Source: Macrococcoides caseolyticum (GTDB taxonomy: Bacteria > Bacillota > Bacilli > Staphylococcales > Staphylococcaceae). Taken from it: a DNA stretch of 39,421 bases. Shown here piece by piece: positions 36,987-39,421 of the stretch. Both the position numbers and the translations under genes were made by a program. The notes beneath the pieces are model-generated. The model did not search any database and was not told the origin of the DNA. It saw only the letters and a list, made by a program, of their open reading frames with translations. Positions within the stretch are counted from its first letter, which is position 1; every line of letters starts with the position of its first letter. The stretch is from contig NZ_PPRM01000026.1 in NCBI RefSeq assembly GCF_002902665.1, forward strand, positions 1 through 39,421. Reading direction: 5' to 3'.

Positions 36987-37086
36987 TTATAAGCCATCCC
37001 CCTTAATTTTTTCATTAAAATATGCTATATTGATTATACTAAAGAAATGAGTAATTACATAGTAATACTCTTGGAAAGGAGTTATT

Positions 37087-37329
37087 ATGACAACTGAACA
37101 GCAAACAATGTTTGACCAAGTCAATGAAGTGCTTGAAAAGTTACGTCCATTTCTTTTAAGAGATGGTGGCGACTGCGAATTAGTTGATGTTGAAGATGGT
37201 ATCGTTAAATTACGTTTACTTGGTGCATGTGGTACATGCCCTTCTTCTACAATCACATTAAAGGCAGGTATCGAACGCGCATTACTTGAAGAAGTACCAG
37301 GCGTGGTTGAAGTTGAACAAGTATTTTAA
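37087..37329 (+). CDS. nfu: NifU C-terminal-domain Fe-S scaffold (Nfu / YutI)
   Basis: The 80-residue protein is a single NifU C-terminal domain that carries and transfers Fe-S clusters. It has [18 protein letters not shown] and the cluster-binding GACGTCPSS (C48, C51). The length matches S. aureus Nfu. The ATG follows AAAGGAG. A near-palindromic sequence, GAGTAATTAC-ATA-GTAATACTC, lies at 37049-37070, just ahead of that Shine-Dalgarno sequence. Confidence 0.95.
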   Translation: MTTEQQTMFDQVNEVLEKLRPFLLRDGGDCELVDVEDGIVKLRLLGACGTCPSSTITLKAGIERALLEEVPGVVEVEQVF

Positions 37330-37330
37330 T

Positions 37331-37365
37331 AAAATCCCAAATCAACATCGTTGATTTGGGATTTT
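37331..37365. terminator. Bidirectional terminator between nfu and dltD
   Basis: A perfect 15-bp stem (AAAATCCCAAATCAA with TTGATTTGGGATTTT) has a 5-base loop and is followed by GTTTTT on the plus strand. dltD converges from the other side. Confidence 0.88.
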
Positions 37366-37381
37366 GTTTTTATGGGTTTAC

Positions 37382-38536
37382 TTATGGGGTTGTTATCGGA
37401 CGATGATGAATATGATTATCCATCTGTTCATCTATATATGCCCACCCTTTCCAGCCGATATGTACTGCGTCGCTTAATACATATGGTTCGTACTCCTTAT
37501 CACTTAAATCATAGAGTTTAAAACCAGCTGAAGCGATTTTCTTGTTGATTTTATCATATACTGGCTGTCTTTGTGATTGCGGAATATTGATATGATCATA
37601 CCATTTTCCATTTGCAGGAATTGAGATAAATATCGGGTCTGATTTGCTCTCTTTTAAAATATCAAGCAATAATTGTAAATCATTAAATTCTTGAGAGTTG
37701 ATATAAAATTCACCATTTCGATATAATTTTTTTTGATGTTTTTGTATCATATCAAAATATTCATTTCTCATAAAATATGGGTTGTTAGTTGCATGCCTAC
37801 TTCCAAATTTCACTGCTAAATCTCTGATTTCTTCCCAGGATTTATGTTCTAGGTCAAGGTGCTTTCTTTTTTTAAATCGATTTCCAGGTATCATGAACTT
37901 TGATTTAACAATATCATTTTTCTCCATAAGGTTTTCATAGATTCCTCCTGAAACTTCGCTATCATCCGCTTCATTATTTGCATACACATTGACTTGTGCA
38001 TCATCCTTAGTCGCAGAAAAATGCATTAACCTCTTACTTATTCTATGCTTTAAGCCTGGAGATATATTTGGATTGCTCAATAGTTTGTCTAATTGCAATT
38101 GAGAATATCGTGCAGAAAAATTGTTATCTTCCAGTCCTTTTTTTGTAAACCATTGCGGTGAAATGATAATTGCAAGCTTTTTGTTCTCGATATGCCCAAC
38201 ATGACTCCCAATATTAATGGCGTGAATTAGGTCAGTAGATCCACCTGTACCAATAAGAAAAGGGATTTTACCGAATTTCTTCTCCTTGAATATGTGCGTC
38301 GGATGAAAGGGATCTCTTTTCTCAAGTTCACTTGAACCAAATATCGGATAGAATTTCTTGTCTTCGAACATCTCTGTCTGAATCGCACTTCCTTTAAATG
38401 TTATTTCATTTAAATTGACACCATCACCAGTTACTGTCTTAAAAGGAATATATCTTTTTATATAGTCAGATGGCATGGCTAAAAAAACTATAAATAGACT
38501 GATGGCAATTATTGCCGGTAAGAACTTTTTAATCAT
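37382..38536 (-). CDS. dltD: D-alanyl-lipoteichoic acid biosynthesis protein DltD
   Basis: DltD is a membrane-anchored SGNH-like esterase of the dlt pathway, needed for transfer of D-alanine onto teichoic acids outside the membrane. The 384-residue protein has an N-terminal membrane helix (about residues 5-22), the nucleophile block [15 protein letters not shown] (serine near residue 69), [11 protein letters not shown], and the C-terminal [16 protein letters not shown] with the catalytic Asp and His. I chose the ATG at 38536, which overlaps the dltC stop as ATGA. A longer in-frame start at 38581 adds 15 polar residues unlike the family. Confidence 0.95.
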   Translation of the reverse strand: MIKKFLPAIIAISLFIVFLAMPSDYIKRYIPFKTVTGDGVNLNEITFKGSAIQTEMFEDKKFYPIFGSSELEKRDPFHPTHIFKEKKFGKIPFLIGTGGSTDLIHAINIGSHVGHIENKKLAIIISPQWFTKKGLEDNNFSARYSQLQLDKLLSNPNISPGLKHRISKRLMHFSATKDDAQVNVYANNEADDSEVSGGIYENLMEKNDIVKSKFMIPGNRFKKRKHLDLEHKSWEEIRDLAVKFGSRHATNNPYFMRNEYFDMIQKHQKKLYRNGEFYINSQEFNDLQLLLDILKESKSDPIFISIPANGKWYDHINIPQSQRQPVYDKINKKIASAGFKLYDLSDKEYEPYVLSDAVHIGWKGWAYIDEQMDNHIHHRPITTP

Positions 38537-38769
38537 CTTAATTCTTCTAACACTTCTGCGATCATGTTTGGTGTCGCCCATTCATCACGATCAAAGTCAG
38601 TGATTGTAAGGTCCATATCTAATCGATCATTTAATGCAAGTAATAATCCGACTGTTGCAAATGAATCAAGAATATTCTCATCAAATATTCTTACGTCCGG
38701 ATTTTCTTTTACGATATTATTTTCTGCTACTTCTGCGATTACATCTAATACTTCTTGTCTAAATTCCAT
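38533..38769 (-). CDS. dltC: D-alanyl carrier protein DltC
   Basis: The 78-residue acyl-carrier-like protein holds activated D-alanine on a phosphopantetheine arm. The attachment serine is S36 in the motif [11 protein letters not shown]. The pI is acidic, as usual for carrier proteins. The ATG follows AGGAG and lies 12 bases after the dltB stop. Its TGA overlaps the dltD start. Confidence 0.96.
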   Translation of the reverse strand: MEFRQEVLDVIAEVAENNIVKENPDVRIFDENILDSFATVGLLLALNDRLDMDLTITDFDRDEWATPNMIAEVLEELR

Positions 38770-38781
38770 TATTCTTCACTC

Positions 38782-39421
38782 CTAAAATAGTTTTCCTGAA
38801 AAAATTAAAAATCCAAATGCTACAACGTGGAACGTAATTAAAATTCCTATGACATCCACTACCTTTGCTGGTAACTTATAAGGATGTTTCTTTCGATATT
38901 GTTCATAATAACCATATAGTACAAATAGGATACCGTGGTATATTCCGTATGCTATATAAAACCATTCAATGCCATGCCAGATACCCATGATAAGAAAGTT
39001 CAGCATAAAACCTATGTTACTTGTCGTAAAATTATTCTTAATATATTTATTCTTTGAAATAAAGAATACAAAACGCATATACACCATGTCTCTAAACCAA
39101 AAAGATAATGACATGTGCCATCTATTCCAGAAATCTTTGATATTCTTTGCTTTAAAAGGCTGATTAAAGTTCGGTGGTGTTTCAACACCCATAATATAAC
39201 TAAATGCAATGGCGAATAAACTGTACCCTGCAAAATCAAAGAAAAGATAGAAACTATAAGCATACATATAGATAAGCTTCATCCATAAATCTGAATTCTC
39301 AAAAGTTATATTTAATATTACTTTCTGATTAATAAAATACGCAATGATATATTTATATAAAAATCCAATAAAAATATAATGAATTGCTTTTTGTAAAAGA
39401 TCAGAATATCTTTCCTGAGTC
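38782..39421 (-). CDS. dltB: D-alanyl transfer protein DltB (5' part beyond window)
   Basis: DltB is the membrane O-acyltransferase (MBOAT) that moves D-alanine from DltC across the membrane. The window holds the C-terminal ~212 residues. The frame stays open to the right edge (codons for TQERYSDLLQKAIHY at the edge), so the internal ATG at 39282 is not the start. Visible motifs are LYFFDFAGYS-like FYLFFDFAGYSLFAIAFSY, KDFWNRWHMSLSFWFRD and GIWHGIEW with the catalytic histidine. dltX and dltA would lie beyond the window. Confidence 0.95.
   Translation of the reverse strand, partial: TQERYSDLLQKAIHYIFIGFLYKYIIAYFINQKVILNITFENSDLWMKLIYMYAYSFYLFFDFAGYSLFAIAFSYIMGVETPPNFNQPFKAKNIKDFWNRWHMSLSFWFRDMVYMRFVFFISKNKYIKNNFTTSNIGFMLNFLIMGIWHGIEWFYIAYGIYHGILFVLYGYYEQYRKKHPYKLPAKVVDVIGILITFHVVAFGFLIFSGKLF

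Noticed and set aside
36987-37256. 89-codon minus-strand frame opposite nfu
   Set aside because: It is antisense to a complete nfu gene with CxxC motif and good start, and its residues show no family pattern.
38537-38581. Longer dltD start at 38581
   Set aside because: It adds 15 polar residues before the membrane helix and lies deep within dltC. The ATGA overlap at 38536 is the usual dlt arrangement.
1-39421. CRISPR arrays, tRNA/rRNA genes, insertion sequences, prophage or toxin-antitoxin modules
   Set aside because: No regularly spaced direct repeats, no cloverleaf-like intergenic sequence, and no transposase, integrase or phage-like proteins were seen. Intergenic gaps are all short.

Overview
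The window looks like chromosome of a low-GC Gram-positive coccus of the family Staphylococcaceae, most likely Macrococcus or a close relative. Gene order follows the Staphylococcus aureus stretch that runs dlt - nfu - ndh - mnh - ppi - rocD/gudB - argGH - pgi - spsB - addBA. Several places differ from S. aureus: rocA sits next to rocD, an iron-dependent alcohol dehydrogenase lies where I recall glpQ, only one signal peptidase gene is present, an extra membrane-protein gene follows addA, and a shortened aminopeptidase-like gene replaces the usual leucyl aminopeptidase. This placement rests on recalled gene order and protein similarity, not on a database search. I see no rRNA, tRNA, CRISPR array, insertion sequence or prophage. 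No gene-free stretch exceeds about 220 bases.

Layout, left to right. (1) 1-4091, minus strand: a membrane-anchored GH13-like protein with its catalytic motifs lost, a YisL-family membrane protein, a fumarylacetoacetate-hydrolase-family enzyme, and an unrecognised multi-pass membrane protein that overlaps the end of addA. (2) 4091-12087, minus: addB-addA (double-strand break repair helicase-nuclease), signal peptidase I and a DedA/TVP38-like membrane protein. (3) 12183-16316: pgi (minus) divergent from argG-argH (plus). (4) 16358-21732, minus: rocA, rocD and gudB, which take ornithine through glutamate semialdehyde and glutamate to 2-oxoglutarate, followed by an iron-containing alcohol dehydrogenase. 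(5) 21865-23867: an S1-domain protein, two small genes, a cyclophilin, and kapB on the opposite strand. (6) 24040-29735, plus: the seven-subunit mnhABCDEFG Na+/H+ antiporter. (7) 29785-33356, minus: Nudix hydrolase, YuiB-like protein, degenerate M17 aminopeptidase-like protein, YuiF-like transporter and hotdog thioesterase. (8) 33445-37329: type II NADH dehydrogenase, A-type Fe-S carrier, YuzB, the NDH-2-like YutJ, YuzD and Nfu, a respiratory/Fe-S/thiol neighbourhood. (9) 37382-39421, minus: dltD, dltC and a partial dltB for D-alanylation of teichoic acid.

Most of this is conserved housekeeping chromosome. The points of most interest are regulatory and evolutionary: a full-consensus CcpA (cre) site in front of gudB, a Rex/FNR-type inverted repeat in front of ndh, intrinsic terminators whose T-tract lies at the Shine-Dalgarno sequence of the next gene (addB, the alcohol dehydrogenase, rocD), and two apparent pseudoenzymes (GH13-like and M17-like) kept as intact reading frames. 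I did not find a convincing new multi-gene system.
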